From assembly GCF_030547545.1 (NCBI RefSeq), contig NZ_JAUOQE010000003.1:62001-126000 (forward strand): a stretch of DNA of 64,000 bases, written 5' to 3'. The DNA comes from Amphritea sp. 1_MG-2023. Its GTDB lineage: Bacteria > Pseudomonadota > Gammaproteobacteria > Pseudomonadales > Balneatricaceae. This document shows positions 10,493 to 21,787 of this stretch, in pieces; position 1 is the stretch's first letter, and every line of letters begins with the position of its first letter. Below the pieces are notes generated by a model. That model did no database searches, was not told where the DNA came from, and saw only the letters and a list, made by a program, of their open reading frames with translations. A program made the position numbers and the translations under genes.

Positions 10493-10520
10493 TTAAGCTT
10501 CTCGTCTTAAGCTTCTCGTC
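10493..10520. repeat. perfect 14-bp tandem duplication
   Basis: TTAAGCTTCTCGTC occurs twice head to tail, and a third diverged copy (TTTAGCTCC) follows. Typical of slipped-strand duplication in unconstrained DNA. Confidence 0.8.
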
Positions 10521-10961
10521 TTTAGCTCCAATTATTTAGCATCTCGGCTTGAACATTGGCGTTTCTAAAATGACCTAAATACAGCGCCAGCATGAGACAA
10601 CCTTTAGCGTTAACCGAAGCATACAAAACCCTAACAATAGCGGGCCGAAGAGGGGTTAAAATGAGGAGCATAATGAATGGTTTAATGAAGACCTTAATGA
10701 ACAACCTAATGAAGCGTTAAAAATCGGCGACTCCCAGTCTGACAAAAAGAGCTGCTAATCCTGTGGAGCAGATCGCCTTTGAGTAAGCTTGAACGGCCTT
10801 ACTGTTCTATTTTATTAGGTCTTTCAATCGATAATCTCATCAATACGGTGACCTCGTAGACAATAGGATCGCCGATCCTTAAGGCTAATCGCGCGGCCCA
10901 TATTCACCCGATGCCAACACCACCTAAGTCGCCATCATCAGCTATCCCACTTCGGGGCTAT

Positions 10962-11075
10962 GGAAGGTGCGAATAAGTCCGATATGCTCTCTGCGGACAT
11001 TAGAATGGCCAGATACGCGAAAGCCAGTGCAGCGAAATGTCTGGACCTTTTCAAGCTGGCTGACAAAGTAGATGA
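10962..11075. mobile_element. MITE-like repeat, copy A, 3'-truncated
   Basis: Starts with the terminal sequence GGAAGGTGCGAATAAGTC and runs nearly identically to the first 114 bp of the complete copy at 27795-28059, differing at only a handful of positions. Similarity stops after GATGA at 11075, and no right-hand terminal repeat follows. It sits in the gene desert, is much better preserved than its surroundings and so arrived later. Confidence 0.85.
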
Positions 11076-12088
11076 GAGATCCTCTGTAAAAAGGCATAAA
11101 AGATCTCCGTGAACCTACCCATCGACGCGAAAATCTATCAGGCGAAATCGTTTAGTAACGACGAAAAGATACCTCGTCAATACGAGGAATAGATCACAAC
11201 ATCGGCGCAAACATCCCAGTGTGCTAAATCAGTCAGTACAGCATTCGCATCGAAAAGCGAAAAGAACAATGGCCTATAACGTCAGCAACCCTATAAATTT
11301 ATTTGCTTCGAGCGATATCATCAAACAGCAAATCGCCATCAGCTGATGGCTTACATAGATGCTTTCAAATATTCGGCTCATCATATGGACGATCGCTTTC
11401 CTTCGATAAACATCGGATGAGGGCGCTACCGGCGTATTTTAAAACGCACCTCAGCAGCGCTAGCCACTCTTGCGATAGGAAAGACGCTATTGAGTCAGCA
11501 CCACGACGAAAAAGGTTTAGCGAAATAAACAAATACTCACTCATTCATCGGTGACCGCCTTCGGTGACGACACTGATGACTAAGCTCGTTCGAATACAGC
11601 AATCGCGACAGTGAACCATCATGACAAGTCAGACTCACGGACCAATGAAGCCGTGAAGATTTTTGATGTTCGACTAATGATTGCAAAAGGCTAGCTATTG
11701 CAACCGACTAGTTATTTCAACTAACTCACAGTACATACCCCATGCAGCGTATTGAGACATCGAAACAACCGTTAATGATATATAAAAAAGCAGATTCACC
11801 TAAAAACTGAGGCTCTGAAATGCCATATAATCGCTTTTTAAGGTGATGCTAATGCAATTCAATGGCTTATCAATAAAACCCAACAGGGGCGATATTAAGC
11901 AGCTTAGAGAAGAGCCCTAAAATCAACAGTGTCATCCCTGGCTGAAATTTCACCCAAACGGCCGCGATTCAGGCCTTTTAAGCCAACATCCTATTAACCA
12001 CTGGTATAAGCGACTTTAGCGCTGCTATTCTGTCAATCAAATACAAGGCGGCCTAATCACCGTCAAGCCTGCTGAGTTCGAGACGCTT

Positions 12089-13060
12089 ATGAAAAATACC
12101 GGATTGGTTTATGGTTATTCTCTGGATGGAAAGGGTGGGGGGGAGATACTCACCGTTGACGATATTTATCACCCCTTACCCAACGATAGAGTGAACTGGC
12201 TTCATTTTGATTATACCCATGCTGAGACGCAACAATGGATCACCGAACACAGTCAGCTTGATCAAGTGGTCATTGATGCGCTACTCACCGAAGAGAGCCG
12301 GCCTCGCTCAACGCAGGTCGGTGATGGTTTATTGATCGCCTTACGGGGCGTTAATCTCAGCCCCGATTCTGATCCTGAAGATATGGTGGGCATTCGTATA
12401 TGGATCGATAAGCATCGCATTATCAGTACACGTCGGCGACATATGTTGGCAGCCAAAGATATGACCGAGACTCTCGCGGCAGGAACGGGGCCAATCAGCT
12501 CGGGCGATTTTTTAGCGATGCTCTCGGCAGCGCTGATGGTACGTATGCAAGATACCATCAACGATACCGAAGATTCTGTCGACTCTATCGAAGAGGAGTT
12601 AGTCAGCTCCAGCAGCTACGATCTCAGAAACAAGATCTCAGCCGTGCGCCGCATTGTAATATCGCTACGGCGCTACCTCGCACCACAGCGCGATGCGCTC
12701 ATACAAATGCATCAAACCCGCGTGTCATGGCTGACCGAAGCAGACAAACAACAACTGCGTGAAGTAACCGATACTCTCATCCGCTATATTGAAGATCTCG
12801 ATTCCGCGAGGGATCGTGCCGCCGTCGCTCAGGAAGAGTTGACTAATCGGCTCGCCGAACAGATGAACAACCGCATGTATCTTCTCTCCTTGGTTGCGGC
12901 GGTGTTTTTACCACTCGGCTTCCTAACCGGCTTGCTGGGTATTAATGTCGGCGGTATGCCTGGAGCAGAAGACCCCTCAGCCTTCTGGATCGTCAGCGGC
13001 TTTATGTTCATTACCGTAGCGGTGCAGGTATGGTTATTTAAACGTAAAAACTGGTTTTAA
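12089..13060 (+). CDS. zntB: zinc transporter ZntB-like (CorA family)
   Basis: Inner-membrane divalent cation transporter of the CorA/ZntB superfamily, 323 aa. It has a large N-terminal cytoplasmic funnel domain, a long helix rich in charged residues (about 170-260), and two C-terminal membrane segments. The pore-loop signature GINVGGMPG after the first membrane helix has the GIN form typical of ZntB rather than the GMN of CorA. A short basic tail (FKRKNWF) ends the protein. The ATG at 12089 has only a weak upstream GAG. The frame stays open upstream to a TAG at 12017, but that extension has no start signal. Its stop overlaps the stop of the convergent DUF3095 gene by 3 bases. Confidence 0.9.
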   Translation: MKNTGLVYGYSLDGKGGGEILTVDDIYHPLPNDRVNWLHFDYTHAETQQWITEHSQLDQVVIDALLTEESRPRSTQVGDGLLIALRGVNLSPDSDPEDMVGIRIWIDKHRIISTRRRHMLAAKDMTETLAAGTGPISSGDFLAMLSAALMVRMQDTINDTEDSVDSIEEELVSSSSYDLRNKISAVRRIVISLRRYLAPQRDALIQMHQTRVSWLTEADKQQLREVTDTLIRYIEDLDSARDRAAVAQEELTNRLAEQMNNRMYLLSLVAAVFLPLGFLTGLLGINVGGMPGAEDPSAFWIVSGFMFITVAVQVWLFKRKNWF

Positions 13061-14211
13061 TCGGTCACTTTAGCGAGCCTAGCACTAAGGGCGTTCTTTA
13101 GTTTCTTAGCCGCTAGGGCATAACCACCATCCGTGCCATCGACAAAATGCAGATGTCCGCCATCGGTCATGCTTTCAACATAACAGGTCATCTGCGCAGC
13201 GTCAGAGACCTGTATGCCGTAGGAAACTTGATCTGCTAGACTCGCCGAATGCAGATACTGCTCTATTGCCTGATACTGATTTATGGAACAGTTAAGCACC
13301 ATTCTCAGCGTGTCATCAAACTTTTTAAAATCGCAATGTAGCGGCGTGTGTTCGATATATTGCTTGACGCTAGGTATCAGCTTAAACAACCCCAAATTGA
13401 AGAATGGCACCGCCATGAAGATGGCAAAAATCTCTTTAATAAAAGCACGGTTAAAGCCACCATCAGAGATCTTAATCTGCCGCTTTAAGTTTTCCAATAC
13501 GGAATAATAGCGTGCATTTTCCATCCGTACTGGGTTCGCATTTTCAAAAGAACCAAGAATACGCTTAAGCTGGGTAATAACTTCAGGTAGTACTCGATTG
13601 TCGTCCTCAACCGGCTGAATCAAGATCGACAACGTCACTCCTTTACCCGATGGGATCGGCTTCCAGCGGCAAGTCAAACCCGCAAAAATCTCAGTACTCT
13701 CAAAGCGTGCCGCAGGTTCACAACGATACATTGAATCGCTTTTCAGTAATGTTTCTGCCAGCGATATGCCACCACCTTTAAACATCGCCTGCGCGATCCC
13801 AATGCCCGATACGTATTTTGCAACCTGTAGCTCTTTACCCCTCGAACGCAGCTCTTTTACCGACACCATCCCCGTATGAAGTTCTAAATTAAAAATCTCT
13901 TTGGCGTAATAACTCAGTGACTGCAACACCTTAAGTGTTGCCTCGCGCAGGCTTTTGTTAATTAACACCACCGCGCCATCACCGCCAAAAATAAACGGCA
14001 GGTCATGATCAACTAAATTGAGATGAGCCGTAATCGCCGCCGCACCAATAAAATTAACATCGCGATAATTACCTTGCTCTATCGCTTCGGTTGACCCGCG
14101 CACATCGACCACTGATACATACCAATCATCGGGCACAGAACAATAGACGCTGTCATCAACAAGCTGAGAGATATCCGTAAAGCCGGATAACTGACAATAA
14201 AAGTCTTCCAT
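13057..14211 (-). CDS. DUF3095-type protein, nucleotide-cyclase-like fold
   Basis: A 384-aa soluble protein of unknown function. I recognise the DUF3095 pattern: VVDVRGSTEAIEQGNYRDVN near residue 35 and FGGDGAVVLI near residue 75. These two blocks sit like the metal-binding motifs of class III adenylate/guanylate cyclases, so a nucleotide-binding or cyclase-related role is possible but unproven. There is no membrane segment or signal peptide. It is the only gene of its transcript visible here and overlaps zntB tail to tail by 3 bp. The family link is from memory of the motif, not a search. Confidence 0.75.
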   Translation of the reverse strand: MEDFYCQLSGFTDISQLVDDSVYCSVPDDWYVSVVDVRGSTEAIEQGNYRDVNFIGAAAITAHLNLVDHDLPFIFGGDGAVVLINKSLREATLKVLQSLSYYAKEIFNLELHTGMVSVKELRSRGKELQVAKYVSGIGIAQAMFKGGGISLAETLLKSDSMYRCEPAARFESTEIFAGLTCRWKPIPSGKGVTLSILIQPVEDDNRVLPEVITQLKRILGSFENANPVRMENARYYSVLENLKRQIKISDGGFNRAFIKEIFAIFMAVPFFNLGLFKLIPSVKQYIEHTPLHCDFKKFDDTLRMVLNCSINQYQAIEQYLHSASLADQVSYGIQVSDAAQMTCYVESMTDGGHLHFVDGTDGGYALAAKKLKNALSARLAKVTD

Positions 14212-14453
14212 CGGTGAGCGCCATTACATCATTAGAAGGCACCATCTTCGGTGAGAAGAGCAGGGCAGACAAGCGCTATACCCACCACTTTGTTGATTGC
14301 CGATAACAAACTGATAAAGAGCTTAGATTAGATGGGAATAACTTGAGGGGTATAAATGCAGCTAAATGAATCGCTGATTGGCATACGCGTAACGAAAAAA
14401 CGCATACTTAAACTACTAGGCTAGGTATGCGCTTAGATACATTTAATCGATGT

Positions 14454-15206
14454 TTAGCAGTTTTCAATCGCGCTAGTTAGCTGCTGAATGACCTTTTTAA
14501 TATCACCCGCTTTCGTATATAGCACCATCTTCGCACCACCCACTCCCGTAATGGTGAGTGCAGCCTTACGAGATAAAAAGCCCAAACACAGCAGTGCGCC
14601 TCCGACGATATAGAGTACAGGAACGTTGTACTGATCTGCTGCCACAAGCGCGCCGACGCCAATTAAATAGAGCCATATATGGCTGAAATATGACGCTTGG
14701 CTAAACTCAGCAATCCTTACTGGGTTAATAGAGAAGTGCATATCCTGGAAAAAATTGCGGCCTTGATACACCACTAATTTGTTAGGATCGACGACCTGAT
14801 GATAACGCTGAGTCACCTTATCCATATCTTCATCAACGTCTGTTACATTACCCGTGCTCGCAATTCTTCCGGCATCCGTGTGAATAAAGGCCAGCACAAA
14901 GAAACCCACAACGGTAACCCCAACAGCTAAAGGCCACTCCATCTTTAACCAAGCATAAACAACCACAGCGAGTATCGGTACGCCAATTAAAAGATAAACC
15001 CAGTTACGGGTTTTTAAACAAGAGAGTGCGGCAATTTCAGCCAGCACTAAATTAGCGCCACCGGCTTTAAAGATCTCCGCTTTTTCTGTTTTAACCGCTT
15101 CAGTAACAACAGCCTGAGTGGCCGTTAGCGGATGACCGCAGGATGGACACGCAACAGCAGCATCTGAAATCTGTTTACCGCACTCGTAACAAGCGACTAA
15201 AGCCAT
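14454..15206 (-). CDS. zinc-ribbon membrane protein, function unknown
   Basis: A 250-aa protein. The N-terminus is a double-CxxC zinc ribbon (CYECGKQISDAAVACPSCG), then a linker, two adjacent membrane helices (about 70-110), a soluble segment of about 65 residues, and another hydrophobic pair (about 175-210). The C-terminal tail (ALTITGVGGAKMVLYTKAG, then IKKVIQQLTSAIENC) resembles the end of small stress-related membrane proteins of the DUF6232 type, but this is a weak resemblance. AAGGAAAAG precedes the ATG by 5-7 nt. It is a single-gene transcript flanked by gaps of about 240 and 370 bp. Confidence 0.72.
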   Translation of the reverse strand: MALVACYECGKQISDAAVACPSCGHPLTATQAVVTEAVKTEKAEIFKAGGANLVLAEIAALSCLKTRNWVYLLIGVPILAVVVYAWLKMEWPLAVGVTVVGFFVLAFIHTDAGRIASTGNVTDVDEDMDKVTQRYHQVVDPNKLVVYQGRNFFQDMHFSINPVRIAEFSQASYFSHIWLYLIGVGALVAADQYNVPVLYIVGGALLCLGFLSRKAALTITGVGGAKMVLYTKAGDIKKVIQQLTSAIENC

Positions 15207-15580
15207 AACTTTTCCTTAAAATAATGTTACCCAATGATGGGGATATAAACCTCATCAACGTAGCAGTTTGTGCACTGCGGAACAATATCCCGTGAAGGGG
15301 AGAACAAGATAAATTAGGAAGACTTACGCCTACTTGCGTTACGTCACTGTTTTTATAAGATCAAACCAAACAGGCGCAAAGGATAGCGGCAACAGCTGCC
15401 AGCGATTAAGTCATAACTTAACCGGACTGGCAGCCACCAATCTATGTTCGTTATTGCAATCAAAGCACCGATAGCGATAATCAAGTACAGATCTGACTGA
15501 CTTAGGGCGGCCTCGATCTGCAGCTAAGTGCCTCTTTTCTTAATAGCCTCACCCATATAATTTCATAAACAGAAAAACAG
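15207..15580. other. intergenic region between divergent genes
   Basis: 374 bp between the leftward zinc-ribbon gene and the rightward MBL-fold gene. It must hold both promoters, but no convincing -35/-10 pair, hairpin or repeat was found. Confidence 0.5.
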
Positions 15581-16327
15581 ATGACCAAGCAATCAGGATC
15601 AAACACACCGAATAGCTTCAGTCTACTGGTGCTAGGCGTTGCCGGCGGGGCAGGCCATATTTACAACGGCAGTTGCAGCAGTAGTTTTGTTATTCTAAAA
15701 AATGACCAACCTATTTGCCTTGTCGATCTAGGCTTGGGGGTTACCCGCACACTCAGTAGCTATGGCTACACACTGCCCGACACTCTCATTATCACCCATA
15801 ACCACACCGACCATGCCGGTGAGTTACCCGTGGTTCTGCGAGTTGAAGCGGCACAAGATCGACTACTTAATATTGTCGCCGCCGCGCCGGTATCAGAAAG
15901 ACTTCAACAGCACCGTATGGCCGAACACGCCGAACTTTTTCAACCGGCCGAATTGGCCAACTGGTTAACCGCTCAAGTCGAAACCCCGATACCATTGACC
16001 GATGGGCTGGATATTAGCTTTCATGCCGCCAAACACTCGGAGCTCTGTTATGGTTTCGTGATCTATCGTGATGGCACTCCGCTAATCGGCTATACCGGCG
16101 ACAGTGGTTATTGCGCCGAGCTATATGAAACAGTAGCGGATTGTCGCGTTTCAATCTTTGATGCTCGCCCCAAAGGAAATCCCTGGCACGCAGGCCTTGA
16201 TGAAGTAGCACCTTTTTTGACCGAACAGACTTATATTATCGGCCATGATCTCGATGCCGAGCAGACCCCAACAGACAGTCAACTGTTAAAGCCCGGCCAG
16301 CTAATTACAATCCCAGAGAGCGATTAA
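15581..16327 (+). CDS. metallo-beta-lactamase-fold hydrolase
   Basis: A 248-aa cytosolic MBL-fold protein. The metal-binding signature HNHTDHAGELP lies near residue 69, after LIIT as expected, and YTGDSGYC near residue 170 supplies the bridging Asp. A late GHDLD gives the final His. The N-terminal CSSSFVILKNDQPICLVDLG is the usual first strand pair. Length and motif order fit RNase Z-like or arylsulfatase-like hydrolases; the substrate is unknown. The next gene starts 1 nt after its stop, so the two are co-expressed. Confidence 0.82.
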   Translation: MTKQSGSNTPNSFSLLVLGVAGGAGHIYNGSCSSSFVILKNDQPICLVDLGLGVTRTLSSYGYTLPDTLIITHNHTDHAGELPVVLRVEAAQDRLLNIVAAAPVSERLQQHRMAEHAELFQPAELANWLTAQVETPIPLTDGLDISFHAAKHSELCYGFVIYRDGTPLIGYTGDSGYCAELYETVADCRVSIFDARPKGNPWHAGLDEVAPFLTEQTYIIGHDLDAEQTPTDSQLLKPGQLITIPESD

Positions 16328-16328
16328 G

Positions 16329-16961
16329 ATGCCATTTGCAGAACTTGTTAAGTTAATTATTCAAGGCATCTATATGCTGTCTCCCTATTTTTGGGTCGAT
16401 AGTTATCTGAAAAAGCGCGAGTTCCAATTTCAGGAGGGCAGCGAGGAACAGAAAAAATGGCGCAGTTGGCGGTTACTGATTTCTGAAAAATACATTGTCT
16501 ACTGGTTATTCGCCGCCATCGCACTGTTTATATTAACCCCGATATTGCCTCAGTGGACGGCAGGGTTATTACTGCTCAGAGCCTTAGGCATCATCAATAA
16601 AGAGCTCGGCGTAATTCTATTTGGCACCTGTAAGATAACCGAAGGCACAATGGTGGCTGCCTCGGGCAGAGTGATCGTGCTGGGATTGGTCAACTTTCTA
16701 ACTGGCATGTTCCTCTTTGTTAGCGCCTATGCGCTGATCTGCTCGTTTGAAGCGATACCGGCCTACACCGAACTCAACCTGCCACTGTGGGCGCTCATAC
16801 AGGGGATGAGTGTGCAATTTACCCTCTCCAACGCTTTCCCACCGGCCGATCTATTAACCTGGTTTATCACCTTATTCCACAGCGGTTTCTGCTTTATGTT
16901 TGGCACCATCGTGATCTCGATGTTCGTCTCACTGCTGAATATTCAGCCATTACAAAAGTAA
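16329..16961 (+). CDS. multi-spanning membrane protein, function unknown
   Basis: A 210-aa protein with about four or five hydrophobic segments (about 55-75, 78-95, 115-140, 150-165 and 172-205) and a basic stretch KKREFQFQEGSEEQKKWR near residue 28. I do not recognise the family. It is coupled to the MBL-fold gene by a 1-nt gap and ends at the terminator shared with gyrB. Co-transcription suggests it works with the hydrolase, but nothing in the sequence shows how. Confidence 0.72.
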   Translation: MPFAELVKLIIQGIYMLSPYFWVDSYLKKREFQFQEGSEEQKKWRSWRLLISEKYIVYWLFAAIALFILTPILPQWTAGLLLLRALGIINKELGVILFGTCKITEGTMVAASGRVIVLGLVNFLTGMFLFVSAYALICSFEAIPAYTELNLPLWALIQGMSVQFTLSNAFPPADLLTWFITLFHSGFCFMFGTIVISMFVSLLNIQPLQK

Positions 16962-17014
16962 GCGGCGATAGAAGAAGGGACTGCTCGTTTAAAGCGCATT
17001 GAGAATGAGTATCC

Positions 17015-17043
17015 AAAAAAAAGCAGCCAATTGGCTGCTTTTT
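17015..17043. terminator. bidirectional terminator between the membrane-protein gene and gyrB
   Basis: Perfect palindrome AAGCAGCCAATTGGCTGCTT flanked by A-run and T-run, between convergent genes. Confidence 0.93.
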
Positions 17044-17077
17044 AGTCTTAGTTCACACTAAATCAGGTAAAAACCTA

Positions 17078-19504
<2,427 letters not shown>

Positions 19505-19523
19505 TCAGATCTCCTGGCTGTAC

Positions 19524-20612
19524 TTACTGAGTGCTAAACGCACCCTCTTGTATATTGAAAAAACGTAATTCGGCTTGGTTAGACCAATAACCGCTGAGCG
19601 CATCTTTATCCACACTGGTGATAAAGCATTGACTCGCCGCCTTCTCTAAATAATGACAGAACAATCGACTATGATGCTGATCTAGTTCTGACGGAAGGTC
19701 ATCAATCAGATAGATGCAGGCCCGACTGTTCAACTTGTAAAACAAAACGCCCTGCGCTAGCTTGAGGCTGCTCACCACTATCTTCTTCTGTCCTCTTGAG
19801 AGACGTTCGGCAGCGGTGTGGCCATCAACTTTGAGGCGCAGGTCAGCCCGTTGTGGTCCAGCGCTGGTATATCCCTGACGCAGATCGCGTTCAAAGTTAT
19901 CATCCAGCACCTGATCGAGGCCGCGTTTTTTGTCCCATCCGGAACTAAAACTAAGATCGATGCTAATGCCATCCAGCAGATCAGCAAGGATCACATCAAA
20001 TTCGGGTTTCAACGCTTCAATATACTGTTCGCGAAGCGTATTTAGCTGTTCAGCATAGGTAATAAATTCTTGGTCCCAAACCGCCCGAATACGTTGCTCA
20101 ATTTTACCATACTTCAGTAGAGAATTTCGTTGTTTTAATACCCGCCTAAAGCCCCGCCAAAGCCTTATAAATTCAGGATTTGAATGAAATGAGCCCCAAT
20201 CTAAAAACTGTCGTCTAATCGCTGGGCTACCTTCCAAAATCATAAAGGTTTCGGCATTAATGACCTGAATCGGTAATAGCTCTGCCAAGGTAGTGATATC
20301 GATATTATTGCCGGCATAACGGATACGACAATCGCTCTCTAGAGTGCGCTCGACACCCAACGGCTGACTCATACCGATACCCATCGCATCGAGCTGAGCA
20401 AACACCGTGCATTGCTGTGCGCCACTCTGAATGAGGTGATTCAATTTATTGGTACGAAAAGAACGGCATAACCCCAACAGGTGAATCGCTTCCAAGACAC
20501 TGCTTTTGCCGCTGCCATTGGGGCCGTGAATGATATTGATACCGGGTGAGGGCGATAGGCTCAGCTCGCTCAGATTGCGAACCGCTTGAATATTCAGTTG
20601 GGTTATTGGCAT
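19524..20612 (-). CDS. recF: DNA replication/repair protein RecF
   Basis: SMC-like ATPase that helps load RecA at gapped DNA, 362 aa. Walker A is GPNGSGKSS near residue 30; the ABC signature LSRGQKKIVVSSLKLAQ and Walker B ACIYLIDDLPSELD lie in the C-terminal third. It sits 42 bp downstream of dnaN and 19 bp upstream of gyrB, the classic arrangement. Confidence 0.96.
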   Translation of the reverse strand: MPITQLNIQAVRNLSELSLSPSPGINIIHGPNGSGKSSVLEAIHLLGLCRSFRTNKLNHLIQSGAQQCTVFAQLDAMGIGMSQPLGVERTLESDCRIRYAGNNIDITTLAELLPIQVINAETFMILEGSPAIRRQFLDWGSFHSNPEFIRLWRGFRRVLKQRNSLLKYGKIEQRIRAVWDQEFITYAEQLNTLREQYIEALKPEFDVILADLLDGISIDLSFSSGWDKKRGLDQVLDDNFERDLRQGYTSAGPQRADLRLKVDGHTAAERLSRGQKKIVVSSLKLAQGVLFYKLNSRACIYLIDDLPSELDQHHSRLFCHYLEKAASQCFITSVDKDALSGYWSNQAELRFFNIQEGAFSTQ

Positions 20613-20654
20613 ATAAAGGAGGGTAGAAGTAGGGGCCTAAGGCCCCTGACAGGA

Positions 20655-21758
20655 TTACATCCGCATCGGCATGACAACATAGAGAGAGTTGGCATCATCG
20701 AGCCCCTCAATCAATGCACTGCTGTTTGAATCGGCTAACGTGAAACGCACCACCTCAGAACTCACGATCGATAACACATCCAGCAGATAATTTACGTTAA
20801 AACCGATCTCCAACGTGTCGCCTTCATAATCAACCGCAACGGTCTCTTCTGCTTCTTCTTGCTCTGGGTTATTCGCCATCACTTGCAGATAACCGTTAGT
20901 CAGAGACAAGCGCACGCCACGGTATTTTTCGTTCGATAGAATCGCGATACGGCTAAACACCTGACGCAGTTCTTGACGCGTACCCAACATAAACTTATCG
21001 CCACCTTGTGGGATAACGCGCTGATAATCGGGGAACTTGCCGTCAACCAGTTTAGAGGTAAAGGTAAAATCACCGGCATGCGCACGGATATGATTGGCAC
21101 CCACCACCAGTTTTACTTCATCATCACCACTTTGCAGCAAACGCGCCAATTCAAGAATACCTTTACGTGGCACGATAAACTGATGATTCGCTGGACCATT
21201 GGTATCAACTTCCGCCACGCTAGTGGCTAGACGGTGGCCATCGGTTGAAACAGCGCGAAGGCTATTTTCAGTGATTTCCAGCAACATACCGTTAAGGTAG
21301 TAACGCACGTCTTGCTGCGCCATCGAAAAACCGGTCTGATCGATCAAATGACGTAACTGACTCTGCAGTACATTGAGCTCGAATGATTCAGGGCTATCCT
21401 CAACATTCGGGAACTCAGCCGCGGGCAGGGTAGAGAGAGTAAAACGGCTGCGACCCGCTTTAATGACCATCTTTTGGCCTGTCAGAGTCAACTCGATCTG
21501 GGCTGAATCTGGCAGAGATTTACAGATATCCATCAGTTTCCGAGCCGGCACAGTGATCGACCCCGCTTCAGCAGGCTCATCCAACTGCACCCGACCCACC
21601 AATTCGACTTCCAGATCGGTGCCAGTCATCGATAACTGATCACCTTCAGCAACCAGCAGGATATTGGAAAGCACTGGCAAAGTCTGACGACGTTCCACTA
21701 CCCCTGCAACTAGCTGCAACGGTTTAATTAGCGCTTCTCGCGAAATAACAAATTTCAT
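20655..21758 (-). CDS. dnaN: DNA polymerase III beta sliding clamp
   Basis: Ring-shaped processivity clamp, 367 aa, three repeats of the clamp fold. The N-terminus MKFVISREALIKPLQLVAGV and C-terminus YVVMPMRM are canonical. AAGGG lies about 10 nt before the ATG. It is 29 bp downstream of dnaA. Confidence 0.97.
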   Translation of the reverse strand: MKFVISREALIKPLQLVAGVVERRQTLPVLSNILLVAEGDQLSMTGTDLEVELVGRVQLDEPAEAGSITVPARKLMDICKSLPDSAQIELTLTGQKMVIKAGRSRFTLSTLPAAEFPNVEDSPESFELNVLQSQLRHLIDQTGFSMAQQDVRYYLNGMLLEITENSLRAVSTDGHRLATSVAEVDTNGPANHQFIVPRKGILELARLLQSGDDEVKLVVGANHIRAHAGDFTFTSKLVDGKFPDYQRVIPQGGDKFMLGTRQELRQVFSRIAILSNEKYRGVRLSLTNGYLQVMANNPEQEEAEETVAVDYEGDTLEIGFNVNYLLDVLSIVSSEVVRFTLADSNSSALIEGLDDANSLYVVMPMRM

Positions 21759-21787
21759 CTTTTGCTACCCTTAATTGATCAGACTCT

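Larger units (their letters stand above)
6384..12088. other. 5.7-kb gene desert with decayed coding remnants
   Basis: No reading frame here exceeds about 107 codons, none has both a convincing start signal and a recognisable complete domain, and stop codons are dense in all six frames. Otherwise the window is tightly packed. What can be seen: a parS-like site at 7967-7982; a truncated MITE-like copy at 10962-11075; short tandem duplications (7257-7292, 9738-9775, 10070-10104, 10493-10520); and frame-shifted protein-like segments, mainly on the minus strand (for example 9274-9540 and 9763-9960). The picture fits old genes erased by mutation, kept perhaps because the segment carries a ParB site. 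A long structured RNA cannot be excluded. Confidence 0.75.

Noticed and set aside
20724-20739. ACGTGAAAC in dnaN as a parS site
   Set aside because: Left half does not match; coding sequence.
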